NCBI GenBank assembly: GCA_965238025.1 | Contig: OZ250162.1 | Coordinates: 1,860,001-1,924,000, forward strand | Source: Pelagihabitans sp965238025 | GTDB taxonomy: Bacteria; Bacteroidota; Bacteroidia; Flavobacteriales; Flavobacteriaceae | DNA: 64,000 bases | Reading direction: 5' to 3' | Translations under genes and position numbers: made by a program | Shown here: positions 8,391 to 17,115 of the stretch, piece by piece | Layout: each line of letters opens with the position of its first letter | Numbering within the stretch: position 1 is the stretch's first letter | The notes under the pieces: generated by a model | Told to the model about the DNA's origin: nothing | What the model saw: only the letters and a program-made list of their open reading frames with translations | Databases searched by the model: none

Positions 8391-9116
8391 ATGAAAAATA
8401 AATACACCTACGTTTGGGTTTCGCTGGTGATTTTGGTCTTCGGCATTATCTTTATTCCCAGGATAATTGATCGATTAAAATCAGATGCCATTGTTCAGAA
8501 CGATCGCATGAGTATGAAGGATAATAGTGCCGAATTGGCCTATGTGCTTTTAAATGGGAAAAAACGCAGTGTGCCGGAGTTCACCTTTCTAAATCAGGAT
8601 AGCCTACTAGTTTCAGATAAGGACTACGCCGGAAAGGTTTTTGTAGCAGAGTTCTTTTTTACTACCTGTCCAAGTATTTGTCCTATCATGAATAAGAATT
8701 TGGTAAACATTCAAGATGAATTTGCTGATGAAGATGATTTTGGGATCGCTTCATTTTCTATCGCACCGGAATACGACACGCCAACTGTTCTAAAAGAATA
8801 TGCGGAGCGTTACGGAATTACAGACTTGGATTGGAATTTATTGACAGGAAGTCCTGATCAAATTTTTGAATTGGCCAATGCCGGCTTCAACATTTTTGCA
8901 GCTGAAGCTTCCGATGCTCCGGGCGGATTTGAACACTCCGGGTTGTTTGCCTTGATTGATAAAAGAGGATATATACGTTCTAGAGTCGATAAATATGGAA
9001 ACCCGATCGTGTATTACAGAGGTGCGATTTCTGAAGAAAATGGAACCAATGATCACGGTGAAACACAGCAGATTTCAATTTTGAAGGAGGATATTAAAAA
9101 ATTATTGGCAGAATAA
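8391..9116 (+). CDS. SCO family copper chaperone
   Basis: 241 codons with an N-terminal membrane anchor (residues ~7-25) and a periplasmic thioredoxin-like SCO1/SenC domain. The copper ligands are visible: CPSIC (Cys93, Cys97) and a distal His182 in FEHSGLFALID. SCO proteins deliver copper to the CuA centre of cytochrome c oxidase subunit II and can reduce its cysteines. The gene is 8 bases after the Cys-free thioredoxin-like gene and its stop abuts the DUF420 start, forming an oxidase-assembly operon downstream of ctaB and oxidase subunits. Confidence 0.94.
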   Translation: MKNKYTYVWVSLVILVFGIIFIPRIIDRLKSDAIVQNDRMSMKDNSAELAYVLLNGKKRSVPEFTFLNQDSLLVSDKDYAGKVFVAEFFFTTCPSICPIMNKNLVNIQDEFADEDDFGIASFSIAPEYDTPTVLKEYAERYGITDLDWNLLTGSPDQIFELANAGFNIFAAEASDAPGGFEHSGLFALIDKRGYIRSRVDKYGNPIVYYRGAISEENGTNDHGETQQISILKEDIKKLLAE

Positions 9117-9647
9117 ATGAAATCCTCCCAACAAAAAGAAAAGAAATTTAATAAGGCAATCACGATAGTGTCCATAGTCATTCCGTTAATTGTGGCAATT
9201 CTATTTGGAGTTAAGATACCCAATGTAGAACGACTTGGGTTTTTGCCACCTATGTATGCATCAATCAACGGATTAACGGCTATATTACTTGTTTTTGCCG
9301 TTATAGCAATCAAAAATGGTAAAAGGCAATTGCACCAGAATTTAATGACAAGTTGTATCGTGTTATCGATACTGTTTTTGGTAATGTACATTGCCTATCA
9401 CATGACCTCTAATTCTACGTCCTATGGTGGTGAAGGAGCATTGCGTTATGCGTATTATTTTATCTTGATATCGCATATCATTTTATCTATTGTTATCATT
9501 CCGTTGGTATTAAAGACCTATGCGAGAGCGTATCTGAAAAAGTATGAGGCACATCGTAAATTGGCCAAAATCACTTTTCCGATTTGGCTGTATGTCGCAA
9601 TTACGGGAGTTGTTGTTTATTTGATGATTTCGCCCTATTACGTGTGA
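9117..9647 (+). CDS. DUF420 family membrane protein (CtaM-like)
   Basis: 176 codons whose ATG directly follows the SCO stop codon. Five hydrophobic helices are visible, with conserved polar residues inside them: PPMYASINGLTA, HQNLMTSC, MYIAYHMTSNS, ILISHIILS and HRKLAKITFPIWLYVAITG. This His pattern marks the DUF420 family. The Gram-positive relative CtaM is needed for maturation of cytochrome aa3 oxidase, and this gene's location in an oxidase-assembly operon fits the same role. The exact biochemical step is not known. A hairpin lies just after the stop. Confidence 0.88.
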   Translation: MKSSQQKEKKFNKAITIVSIVIPLIVAILFGVKIPNVERLGFLPPMYASINGLTAILLVFAVIAIKNGKRQLHQNLMTSCIVLSILFLVMYIAYHMTSNSTSYGGEGALRYAYYFILISHIILSIVIIPLVLKTYARAYLKKYEAHRKLAKITFPIWLYVAITGVVVYLMISPYYV

Positions 9648-9649
9648 GA

Positions 9650-9688
9650 TTCATTTTTGATGAACCTTTTTGCAAAATCAAAAATGAA
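9650..9688 (+). other. 12-base inverted repeat after the DUF420 gene
   Basis: TTCATTTTTGAT and ATCAAAAATGAA are perfect inverted copies separated by 15 bases. There is no following T-run, so it may be an mRNA-stability hairpin or weak attenuator rather than a canonical terminator. Confidence 0.45.
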
Positions 9689-9769
9689 AAGTCAAACAAA
9701 TCTCGAAATACTGGGATTTATTTAACCAAATGTTACCCTGGGGGGCTAGGCTTCCGGGAAGGAGTTTAT

Positions 9770-9979
9770 ATGAAAAGATTAATTGTAATATTATTTATAA
9801 GCATGTTGCCCCAATTAGGAGCAGCGCAATGTGCCATGTGTCGAGCTGTGCTGGAAAGCGAGGGTAATGCTTCAGTTGCCGAAGGGGTAAATGATGGTAT
9901 TGTCTATCTTATGGCCATTCCCTACATTTTGGTAGGAGTGCTTTTTTATTTTGTTTATAAAAAACTAAAACAAGATTAA
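9770..9979 (+). CDS. Small exported membrane protein with a CAMCR motif
   Basis: 69 codons. The ATG at 9770 is preceded by GGAAGGAG, an unusually strong ribosome binding site for this genome, and is followed by a signal-peptide-like segment (residues 2-17). Then comes QCAMCRAVLESE with a CxxC pair, and a single transmembrane helix (~residues 46-62) ending in basic residues. An in-frame GTG/ATG further upstream (from 9584) would overlap the DUF420 gene and give an unconvincing N-terminus. Proteins with this CAMC pattern recur after SCO/DUF420 genes in Bacteroidota; a role in metal handling or oxidase assembly is an inference from context. No established family name is known to me. Confidence 0.72.
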   Translation: MKRLIVILFISMLPQLGAAQCAMCRAVLESEGNASVAEGVNDGIVYLMAIPYILVGVLFYFVYKKLKQD

Positions 9980-10096
9980 TATATTTTTAACATTTTTTTA
10001 AGATTTAGAACTGTAACGATCCTTGTGAGGAACAGTCTTATTAAGAGTGTCGACTCCCCCACGGCACCGTCAATCAATCAATAAATCAATCACCAC

Positions 10097-11344
10097 ATGT
10101 TCGACATCGAAAGATGGCAGGAAATCTTTGATACCATCCGTAAAAACAAATTACGGACGTTTCTTACCGGCCTATCCGTGGCCTCTGGGATTTTTATCCT
10201 CGTTATATTATTGGGTTTTGGTCAAGGTATGCAAAACGGCATAGCACAGGAATTTGAACGCGATGCCAGTAATATGATTGGTGTTTGGACGCAAGTTACC
10301 ACAAAGGAATACAAGGGCTTAAACCCCGGTCGTACCATACAACTCCGCGATGAGAATTATGATTTTGTTGAAAAATTGCATTCCGATAAGCTGGAGTACA
10401 AATCACCCATGTACCGGGTTTTTAATACTTCTATAATTTATGGTGCCGAATCGGGCGCCTATTCCATTTGGGGAACTTCCCCAGATTTTCAACAATTGGA
10501 GAATGCCTTTATGTCTTACGGCCGCTTTTTAAATCATAATGACATCCGCCAAAAAGCGAAAGTCGTGGTGATAAGTAATAAAATTCACCGCGAGCTATTG
10601 GATAAAATTGAAAACCCAATTGGAGAACATATTGAGATTTCTGGCTTAAGTTTTCAAATCGTGGGGGTTTATGGAGATGTAGGAGGCGATCGGGAAGAAG
10701 AAAAAATATATATGCCCGTATCAACTGCCCAAGGTGTTTTTAATGGTGCCGATCGTCTGAACATGTTGTTCTTTACTTTAAGGCCTGCCGAAACCTTTGA
10801 ACAATCTTTGGCCGAGTCTACACAGTTTACAGAAGAGTTGCAGACCTACTTAAAGCAAAAGCATACGGTTGCCCCAGATGATTTAAGTGCGATTAACTCC
10901 TTCAATACGTTAGAAAACGTTCAGCGATTTTATAACCTGACAAACGGCATTCGAATATTCTTTTGGTTTGTAGGTATCTGTACCATTATTGCAGGTATTG
11001 TTGGAGTGAGTAATGTAATGCTCATTATTGTAAAAGAGCGTACCAAGGAGATTGGTATTCGAAAGGCATTGGGCGCCAAACCGATATCTGTCGTGGGATT
11101 GATTTTGCACGAAGCGATTTTTGTGACAGCCGTTTTCGGATTTGGAGGTCTTATTTTTAGTATGGGATTGCTAGAAATTTTTGGTCCAATGGTAGAGGTC
11201 GACTATGTGGTTAATCCGTCAATAGACTTCCGGGTTGCGTTAATAACGGTTTTCCTACTAATTTTTGCAGGAGCCTTGGCGGGCTTTTTCCCGGCGTGGA
11301 GGGCAGCAAGGATAAAACCGATTGTGGCTTTGCGCGATGAATAA
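10097..11344 (+). CDS. ABC transporter permease, MacB/FtsX type (A-type, copy 1)
   Basis: 415 codons with the MacB/FtsX layout: one N-terminal helix (residues ~21-43), a large periplasmic MacB-PCD domain (~45-275) and three C-terminal helices (~290-405). The conserved coupling segment KERTKEIGIRKALGAKP lies between the second and third helices. Such permeases use ATP-driven mechanotransmission to move peptides, antibiotics or lipids across the envelope with a MacA-like adaptor and TolC. Sequence resembles the permease at 14585 much more than its direct neighbour (shared WQEIF, NKLRTFLTG, GIRKALGA), indicating a duplicated module. First gene of the module; no ATPase precedes it. Confidence 0.92.
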   Translation: MFDIERWQEIFDTIRKNKLRTFLTGLSVASGIFILVILLGFGQGMQNGIAQEFERDASNMIGVWTQVTTKEYKGLNPGRTIQLRDENYDFVEKLHSDKLEYKSPMYRVFNTSIIYGAESGAYSIWGTSPDFQQLENAFMSYGRFLNHNDIRQKAKVVVISNKIHRELLDKIENPIGEHIEISGLSFQIVGVYGDVGGDREEEKIYMPVSTAQGVFNGADRLNMLFFTLRPAETFEQSLAESTQFTEELQTYLKQKHTVAPDDLSAINSFNTLENVQRFYNLTNGIRIFFWFVGICTIIAGIVGVSNVMLIIVKERTKEIGIRKALGAKPISVVGLILHEAIFVTAVFGFGGLIFSMGLLEIFGPMVEVDYVVNPSIDFRVALITVFLLIFAGALAGFFPAWRAARIKPIVALRDE

Positions 11345-11368
11345 ACTTGGTTCATAAGAAAAAATAAC

Positions 11369-12625
11369 ATGTTCAATAAAGATCGTTGGGTAGAGATTTT
11401 GCAGGTGCTGACCACCAATTGGTTCAGGACCGTACTTACCGCTTTTGGTGTGTTCTGGGGCATATTTATTCTTATTATTCTTTTGGCGGCAGGAAAAGGC
11501 TTGGAGAATGGTATTCGGGCCGATTTCGGTGATATCGCGACGAATACTATGTTTATGTGGACTCAGGGAGTTACAAAGGCATACAAGGGACTTCCAAAAG
11601 ACAGGAATTTCAATTTTAAGCTTGAGGATGTAGAGGCAATATGGCGAAACATACCCGGTCTTCGTTACGTGTCCCCAAGAAATCAATCCGGAGGTTTTCA
11701 AGGAGCGAGCAATGTTGTACGTGGACTTAAAACGGGAGCGTTCAGTATCTACGGTGACTATCCTGAAATTATAAACCAAGAACCCATGGATATTACTTCG
11801 GGAAGGTTTCTAAACCATTCCGATATCAATGAAAAAAGAAAAGTAGCGATTATCGGTACCGATGTGCGAAAAATGCTTTATGATAAGGACGAAGAGGTGC
11901 TGGGTAGTTACATAAAGATAAATGGGGTTAATTTTATGATAATAGGTACCTATCATAAAAGCAATACGGATGGCAACAATGAAGCCCAACAACAGATATA
12001 TATTCCGTTTACTACTTTTTCACAAGTTTTCAATCAAGCCAATAACGTAGGATGGATGGCCATTACAGCTGTTGATGGTACTCCGATAACACAAATAAAA
12101 GAAGATATATTTACGCTTTTAAAGGAACGACATACGATACATCCAGAAGATCTAAGGGCCATCGGGCATTTTGATCTTTTCGAGCAGTTCAGTAGGGTGG
12201 TAACCCTCTTTGGGGCATTGGAATTTATTGCATACTTTGTTGGGGTCTTGGTACTGTTGTCGGGAATTATAGGTGTGAGCAACATTATGCTAATAGTCGT
12301 AAAAGAACGTACAAAGGAAATTGGTATACGTCGCGCTTTAGGAGAGAGCCCCTGGTCAATAAAAAAACAAATCCTGATGGAATCTATCTTCCTGACCATT
12401 ATCTCGGGTATGGCCGGTATTGTGTTTGGCGCTTTGCTGATTTATGGCATCAATTATATTTTAGAACTGAATGGCCCGGTAGATATGTTCGTTAATCCGA
12501 ATGTAAATCTTGGTGTCGTGGTGATAGCTCTTTTTATATTAATAATATCAGGGTTGTTTGCCGGTTTTATTCCGGCGAATAGTGCCATTCGGGTTAGACC
12601 CATAGAAGCATTAAGAGCCGAGTAA
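11369..12625 (+). CDS. ABC transporter permease, MacB/FtsX type (B-type, copy 1)
   Basis: 418 codons, same four-helix MacB plan with a periplasmic domain at residues ~45-280. The coupling segment reads KERTKEIGIRRALGESP, an RRALG variant shared with the permease at 15819 and distinct from the RKALGA variant of the A-type copies. The start is 24 bases after the previous stop. The pairing of an A-type and a B-type permease in each half of the cluster suggests the working transporter is an A/B heterodimer. Substrate unknown. Confidence 0.92.
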   Translation: MFNKDRWVEILQVLTTNWFRTVLTAFGVFWGIFILIILLAAGKGLENGIRADFGDIATNTMFMWTQGVTKAYKGLPKDRNFNFKLEDVEAIWRNIPGLRYVSPRNQSGGFQGASNVVRGLKTGAFSIYGDYPEIINQEPMDITSGRFLNHSDINEKRKVAIIGTDVRKMLYDKDEEVLGSYIKINGVNFMIIGTYHKSNTDGNNEAQQQIYIPFTTFSQVFNQANNVGWMAITAVDGTPITQIKEDIFTLLKERHTIHPEDLRAIGHFDLFEQFSRVVTLFGALEFIAYFVGVLVLLSGIIGVSNIMLIVVKERTKEIGIRRALGESPWSIKKQILMESIFLTIISGMAGIVFGALLIYGINYILELNGPVDMFVNPNVNLGVVVIALFILIISGLFAGFIPANSAIRVRPIEALRAE

Positions 12626-12673
12626 TAGATAAACTTAAAAATTAGTCATCGATCAAATCAAATTTAATAGAAC

Positions 12674-13792
12674 ATGAAAAAAACAGTAACAATAATTATT
12701 TTAGCGACTATCGTTTTAGCGTTTGGGGGAGCTATGTATTATCTGTACTCAAAGAATGCCGAAGATCCAATCGTATATGAAATAGAAAAACCTTCTAAGC
12801 AAAACATAGTTAAAAAAACGGTAGCAACTGGGAGTATACTCCCTTTGGAGGAGGTGCTGATTAAGCCTAATATCTCGGGAGTAATCGAGGAGGTTTTTGT
12901 GGAAGGTGGCGATTATGTAAAGTCAGGGGATTTAATCTGCAGGATCAAGGTAGTGCCCAATCTAAATGCCCTGAATGATGCACGCAACTCTATTGATGAG
13001 GCAAGAATTGCCTTGGATGACCAAAAACGAAATTTAGAACGGCAAAAAAACCTTTTTGAAAAAGGTGTTATTTCAAAAGTGGACATGGAGCGGGCAGAGG
13101 TAAGTTTTAATCAAGCAAGGCAGTCATATGGGGCTGCTAACAAGCGATATGATATTGTAAAGACAGGAACCACAAGAGGCTTTGGAAATGCCGCAAATAC
13201 CCAAATTCGTGCTACGGTAAGCGGTATGGTTTTAGAGGTACCCGTAGAAGTAGGAAATCAGGTTATAGAAAGCAATAATTTTAATGAAGGGACTACAATT
13301 GCCGCAATCGCCGATGTAGAAAAAATGATTTTTGAAGGAAAGGTAGATGAGTCCGAAGTTGGCAAGATAAAGGAAAACTTACCCTTGGAAATTACGGTTG
13401 GAGCCATTGAAAATCAAAAGTTTGATGCCGTGTTGGATTATATAGCCCCAAAAGGCAATGCCGAGAATGGCGCTATACAATTTGAGATAAAGGGCACCCT
13501 TACCAAAAGCGATACTACCTTTATTCGTGCCGGGCTTAGTGCCAATGCCTCCATTATTTTGGCAAAGGTCGATAGTGTTATGGCCCTTAAAGAAGCATTG
13601 GTTCAATTTGATTCAACGACTAAAAAACCTTTTGTAGAGATAGAGATCGGAGACCAGGAGTTTGAACGTCGGGATATTGAATTGGGCATAAGTGATGGCA
13701 TTCACGTTGAGGTTAAGTCGGGTATAGCGTCAGATGATAAGATAAAAGTCTGGAACCAAATCAAACCTCAAGAGTTTGCCGAGAACAATTAA
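12674..13792 (+). CDS. MacA/HlyD-type periplasmic adaptor (copy 1)
   Basis: 372 codons. N-terminal membrane anchor (residues ~5-25), a biotinyl-lipoyl-like half near residues 60-90 (VLIKPNISGVIEEVFVEGGDYVKSGDLI), a coiled-coil hairpin (~95-150), a second lipoyl half (RATVSGMVLEVPVEVGNQV) and beta-barrel plus membrane-proximal domains at the C-terminus. It bridges inner-membrane permease and outer-membrane TolC in tripartite efflux. It closes the first half of the duplicated module and is clearly paralogous to the adaptor at 17116-18224, which helps show that the latter is frameshifted. Confidence 0.92.
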   Translation: MKKTVTIIILATIVLAFGGAMYYLYSKNAEDPIVYEIEKPSKQNIVKKTVATGSILPLEEVLIKPNISGVIEEVFVEGGDYVKSGDLICRIKVVPNLNALNDARNSIDEARIALDDQKRNLERQKNLFEKGVISKVDMERAEVSFNQARQSYGAANKRYDIVKTGTTRGFGNAANTQIRATVSGMVLEVPVEVGNQVIESNNFNEGTTIAAIADVEKMIFEGKVDESEVGKIKENLPLEITVGAIENQKFDAVLDYIAPKGNAENGAIQFEIKGTLTKSDTTFIRAGLSANASIILAKVDSVMALKEALVQFDSTTKKPFVEIEIGDQEFERRDIELGISDGIHVEVKSGIASDDKIKVWNQIKPQEFAENN

Positions 13793-13890
13793 CAAAAAAT
13801 TTAGACGAATACTTGTAACAATTTAACAACTTAGGGGTCTTATTGCCAAGTGCAATTGGTTTTACCTGAGTGTAACTAATACAACCAAAC

Positions 13891-14592
13891 ATGATCAAAA
13901 TTGAAAACCTTCACAAGTCCTATAAAATGGGAAGCAATTCCCTGCATGTTTTAAAAGGGATAAATTTTTCAGTTGAAGAAGGTGAACTGGTGGCCATTAT
14001 GGGTTCTTCGGGTTCAGGAAAATCCACTTTGCTCAATATCCTAGGAATGCTAGATGGGTTGGATGAGGGTTCTTATTCTTTGGATGGCGTTCCCATTAAA
14101 GACTTAAATGAAACCAAGGCGGCTAACTACCGTAATAAGTTTTTAGGTTTCGTATTTCAATCCTTCAATTTGATCAATTATAAAAATGCCATGGAGAACG
14201 TGGCTTTACCATTGTACTATCAGAAAGTAGGTCGTAAAGAACGACAGGAGAAGGCATTGAAGTATTTGGAGCAGGTAGGATTAAAAGAATGGGCAGATCA
14301 TTTACCAAGTGAACTTTCCGGGGGGCAAAAACAAAGAGTAGCCATCGCTCGGGCCATGGCGGCGGAGCCCAAAGTACTTTTGGCCGATGAGCCCACCGGA
14401 GCATTAGACAGTACGACCTCTTATGAGGTTATGGATCTTATTCAAAAGATAAATGACCAAGGGAATACGATCTTGGTGGTAACACATGAACCGGACATCG
14501 CCGCTATGTGCAAACGTATTGTACATTTAAAAGATGGTGTAATCGTAGAAGATAAAAAAGTAAAACAAGTAAGAGCCTCCGAATATGTTTGA
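13891..14592 (+). CDS. ABC transporter ATP-binding protein, MacB/LolD type
   Basis: 233 codons, a complete nucleotide-binding domain. Walker A GSSGSGKST at residues 38-46, Q-loop in FVFQSFNLI, signature LSGGQKQR from residue 142, Walker B with Asp166-Glu167 (LLADEPTGALD) and the switch His in VVTHEPD. This subfamily powers MacB/LolCDE-like permeases. It is the only ATPase in the nine-kilobase cluster and lies between its two halves, so it may serve all four permeases. The last 8 bases overlap the start of the following permease gene, indicating translational coupling to that one. Confidence 0.95.
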   Translation: MIKIENLHKSYKMGSNSLHVLKGINFSVEEGELVAIMGSSGSGKSTLLNILGMLDGLDEGSYSLDGVPIKDLNETKAANYRNKFLGFVFQSFNLINYKNAMENVALPLYYQKVGRKERQEKALKYLEQVGLKEWADHLPSELSGGQKQRVAIARAMAAEPKVLLADEPTGALDSTTSYEVMDLIQKINDQGNTILVVTHEPDIAAMCKRIVHLKDGVIVEDKKVKQVRASEYV

Positions 14593-15817
14593 TAGGGATA
14601 TTTGGCAAGAGATTTTCCATAGCATCAAGAACAACAAACTAAGAACGTTCTTGACGGGGTTCTCTGTGGGCTGGGGTATCTTTATTTTGGTAATGCTCCT
14701 GGCCTCTGTTAATGGAATGCAGAATGGATTTCATAGCCAGTTTAATGATGATGCGACCAACTCTATTTTTATTAGGCCGGGAGTTACTTCGAAGGCCTAT
14801 GCCGGTTTTGAAAAGGAGCGAAGGATTCAACTAAGAAATGATGATATTGAGTATATCAAAAAGAGTTTCCCTAAGGATTATGAGCACATAAGTGCAAGAA
14901 TGTTTAAAAATACTTCTGCGCGATATAAAAGTGAAACAGGTACTTATTCGGTGCAAGCCGTGCATCCGGACCATCAAATTATCGAAAAAACAATCATTAC
15001 TGAGGGCAGGTATATTAATTCAAATGACCTGGTTTCCAGTGCCAAGGTGGCGGTTATTGGCAGAAAGATTGCTGAAGACTTATTTAAGGATGAGGACCCT
15101 GTTGGAAAATTTGTGGAGTTCAATGACCTACCTTTTCGAGTAGTAGGGGTTTTTACCGATGAAGGCGATGACAATGCCGAACGTCGTGTTTATGCACCCA
15201 TAAGCACGTATCAAAAAATTTACGGGAACACCGATAATATTGATCAAATTACCCTTACTTATAACTCATCGTACGATTTGACAAAAGCCCTGGAATTCTC
15301 TGGGCGTTTGGAGACTATTTTAAAGAGAAGACATAAAGTAGCTCCAGAAGACCAATCGGGAATTCGTATTTGGAATTATGCAGAAGCTTTTTCTGATATT
15401 AGCAGTTTTACAACGGTGTTGCAATCGGTTGGTATTGTAGTGGGTATATTGATTTTGATTGCCGGTATTGTGGGCATAGGAAATATCATGGTTTTTATCA
15501 TCAAGGAAAGAACCAAGGAAATTGGGATTCGGAAAGCATTGGGCGCCGTACCCGGTCAAATTATAAAACTGGTCTTGTTAGAGTCGGTTTTTATTACCGC
15601 CTTATCAGGTTTTATAGGCCTACTTTTCGCAACGGGAATCTTGGCCTTGGTCGGTCCGATGATGCAATCTCCGGCCTTTACCAATCCATCAGTTAGTTTT
15701 TCAACTGTATTGACCGCTACCATTATTTTGGTGGTTGCAGGTGTTCTGGCGGGGCTTATTCCCGCCATGAAGGCAGCAAATATAAAACCGATTGTAGCAC
15801 TAAGAGACGATAAATAA
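14585..15817 (+). CDS. ABC transporter permease, MacB/FtsX type (A-type, copy 2)
   Basis: 410 codons, overlapping the ATPase gene by 8 bases. One N-terminal helix, a periplasmic MacB-PCD domain and three C-terminal helices with KERTKEIGIRKALGAVP between helices two and three. The first 60 residues match the permease at 10097 nearly position by position (WQEIF, NKLRTFLTGFSV, GIFILVMLL, NGMQNG). The close coupling to the ATPase makes this the most certain partner of that protein. Confidence 0.92.
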   Translation: MFDRDIWQEIFHSIKNNKLRTFLTGFSVGWGIFILVMLLASVNGMQNGFHSQFNDDATNSIFIRPGVTSKAYAGFEKERRIQLRNDDIEYIKKSFPKDYEHISARMFKNTSARYKSETGTYSVQAVHPDHQIIEKTIITEGRYINSNDLVSSAKVAVIGRKIAEDLFKDEDPVGKFVEFNDLPFRVVGVFTDEGDDNAERRVYAPISTYQKIYGNTDNIDQITLTYNSSYDLTKALEFSGRLETILKRRHKVAPEDQSGIRIWNYAEAFSDISSFTTVLQSVGIVVGILILIAGIVGIGNIMVFIIKERTKEIGIRKALGAVPGQIIKLVLLESVFITALSGFIGLLFATGILALVGPMMQSPAFTNPSVSFSTVLTATIILVVAGVLAGLIPAMKAANIKPIVALRDDK

Positions 15818-15818
15818 T

Positions 15819-17075
15819 ATGTGGCTGTTCGATAGAGATTTATGGAGAGAAGTTTTCAATACCCTTGGTAAGAACATGTTTCGTACATTTTTGACCATGT
15901 TGGGTGTGATATTCGCCATGATAATCCTAATGCTGTTGCTAGGTTCCGCAAATGGAATGAGTAATGGTTTTGACCGGTTGTTTGCCGGAACGGCCTCGAA
16001 TAGCCTCTTTGTTTGGAGTCAGCGTACAGCAGAACCCTACAAGGGTTTTGAACGTGGCAGGCGCATCAATTTTCGGGTTGAAGATGCTACTATTATTAAA
16101 GAACAAATACCTGAAATAGAGGTTTTGGCCCCGAGAATAGAATTAGGCAGCCACCGATCTATAGTAACGGTATATAGAAAAGGACGGAAAAGTGGTTCGT
16201 CGGTTTACGGGGACTATCCTGAAATAGATAATATTACCAAAAAGAAATTGGTAGAAGGGCGGTTTTTAAACCGGACGGATATTGACGATTCCAAAAAAGT
16301 TTGTGTTATCGGCGAGGAAACCTATAAACTTCTTTTTGATAAAGGTGAGGAGGCCATCGGTCAAGACATACGTATCAATGGAGTCTTTTTTAGGGTTGTA
16401 GGTATTTATAAGCCTAATGACAATATTAACATTGATGGGGAGAATGCCGTTTTTATCCCCTTCAGTACTTTTCAAAAAGCCTTTAATTCTGGGGACCGAA
16501 TGGGTTGGATGGCTATAGCCGTAAATTCTGAAACCCCCGTTCCGGTTGTAGAGGAGCAGATTAAAAAATTGCTTAAGGCAAAATACGATATTCATCCAGA
16601 AGATGAGCGTGCTATAGGCAGTTTTGATATGTCTGAGATTTTCAACAACATATCGGCATTCACAACGGTCTTAAAGGGTTTTTCTTTTTTCGTGGGTATT
16701 TTCACCCTTTTGGCCGGTGTCATTGCAATCAGTAATATTTTACTGATTACGGTAAAAGAGCGTACAAAAGAGATTGGGGTAAGAAGGGCATTGGGAGCAA
16801 CTCCTAGAATAGTGAAACGACAAATAGTTATGGAGGCAATTGTATTGACAGCCTTCGCGGGGCTGATTGGTTTTGCCATCTCAGTGGGGATTTTGGCTGG
16901 CTTGGACGCAATGTTTGGCAGCGGGGATGATTTTCCTTTTAAAAATCCAATGGTCAGCATCCCACAATTTGGAATATCATTTTTATTAATGGTCGGTTTA
17001 AGTGTTTTGATCGGATTGATTCCGGCCAATAGGGCGGTAAAAATCAGACCTATTGAAGCATTAAGAGAAGAATAA
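15819..17075 (+). CDS. ABC transporter permease, MacB/FtsX type (B-type, copy 2)
   Basis: 418 codons starting one base after the previous stop. MacB plan as in its neighbours; the coupling segment is KERTKEIGVRRALGATP, placing it with the B-type permease at 11369. The periplasmic domain (residues ~45-285) carries the shared GDYPEI and FLNRTDI segments that correspond to GDYPEI and FLNHSDI in copy 1. Together with the A-type gene before it, it probably forms a heterodimeric export permease working with the adaptor that follows. Confidence 0.92.
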   Translation: MWLFDRDLWREVFNTLGKNMFRTFLTMLGVIFAMIILMLLLGSANGMSNGFDRLFAGTASNSLFVWSQRTAEPYKGFERGRRINFRVEDATIIKEQIPEIEVLAPRIELGSHRSIVTVYRKGRKSGSSVYGDYPEIDNITKKKLVEGRFLNRTDIDDSKKVCVIGEETYKLLFDKGEEAIGQDIRINGVFFRVVGIYKPNDNINIDGENAVFIPFSTFQKAFNSGDRMGWMAIAVNSETPVPVVEEQIKKLLKAKYDIHPEDERAIGSFDMSEIFNNISAFTTVLKGFSFFVGIFTLLAGVIAISNILLITVKERTKEIGVRRALGATPRIVKRQIVMEAIVLTAFAGLIGFAISVGILAGLDAMFGSGDDFPFKNPMVSIPQFGISFLLMVGLSVLIGLIPANRAVKIRPIEALREE

Positions 17076-17115
17076 TCAAAAATCAAATTCAAATAACAAT
17101 CAAACGAACGCAACA

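Noticed and set aside
11258..11779. 173-codon minus-strand reading frame spanning two permease genes
   Set aside because: Crosses the junction of two confident plus-strand genes; no domain.
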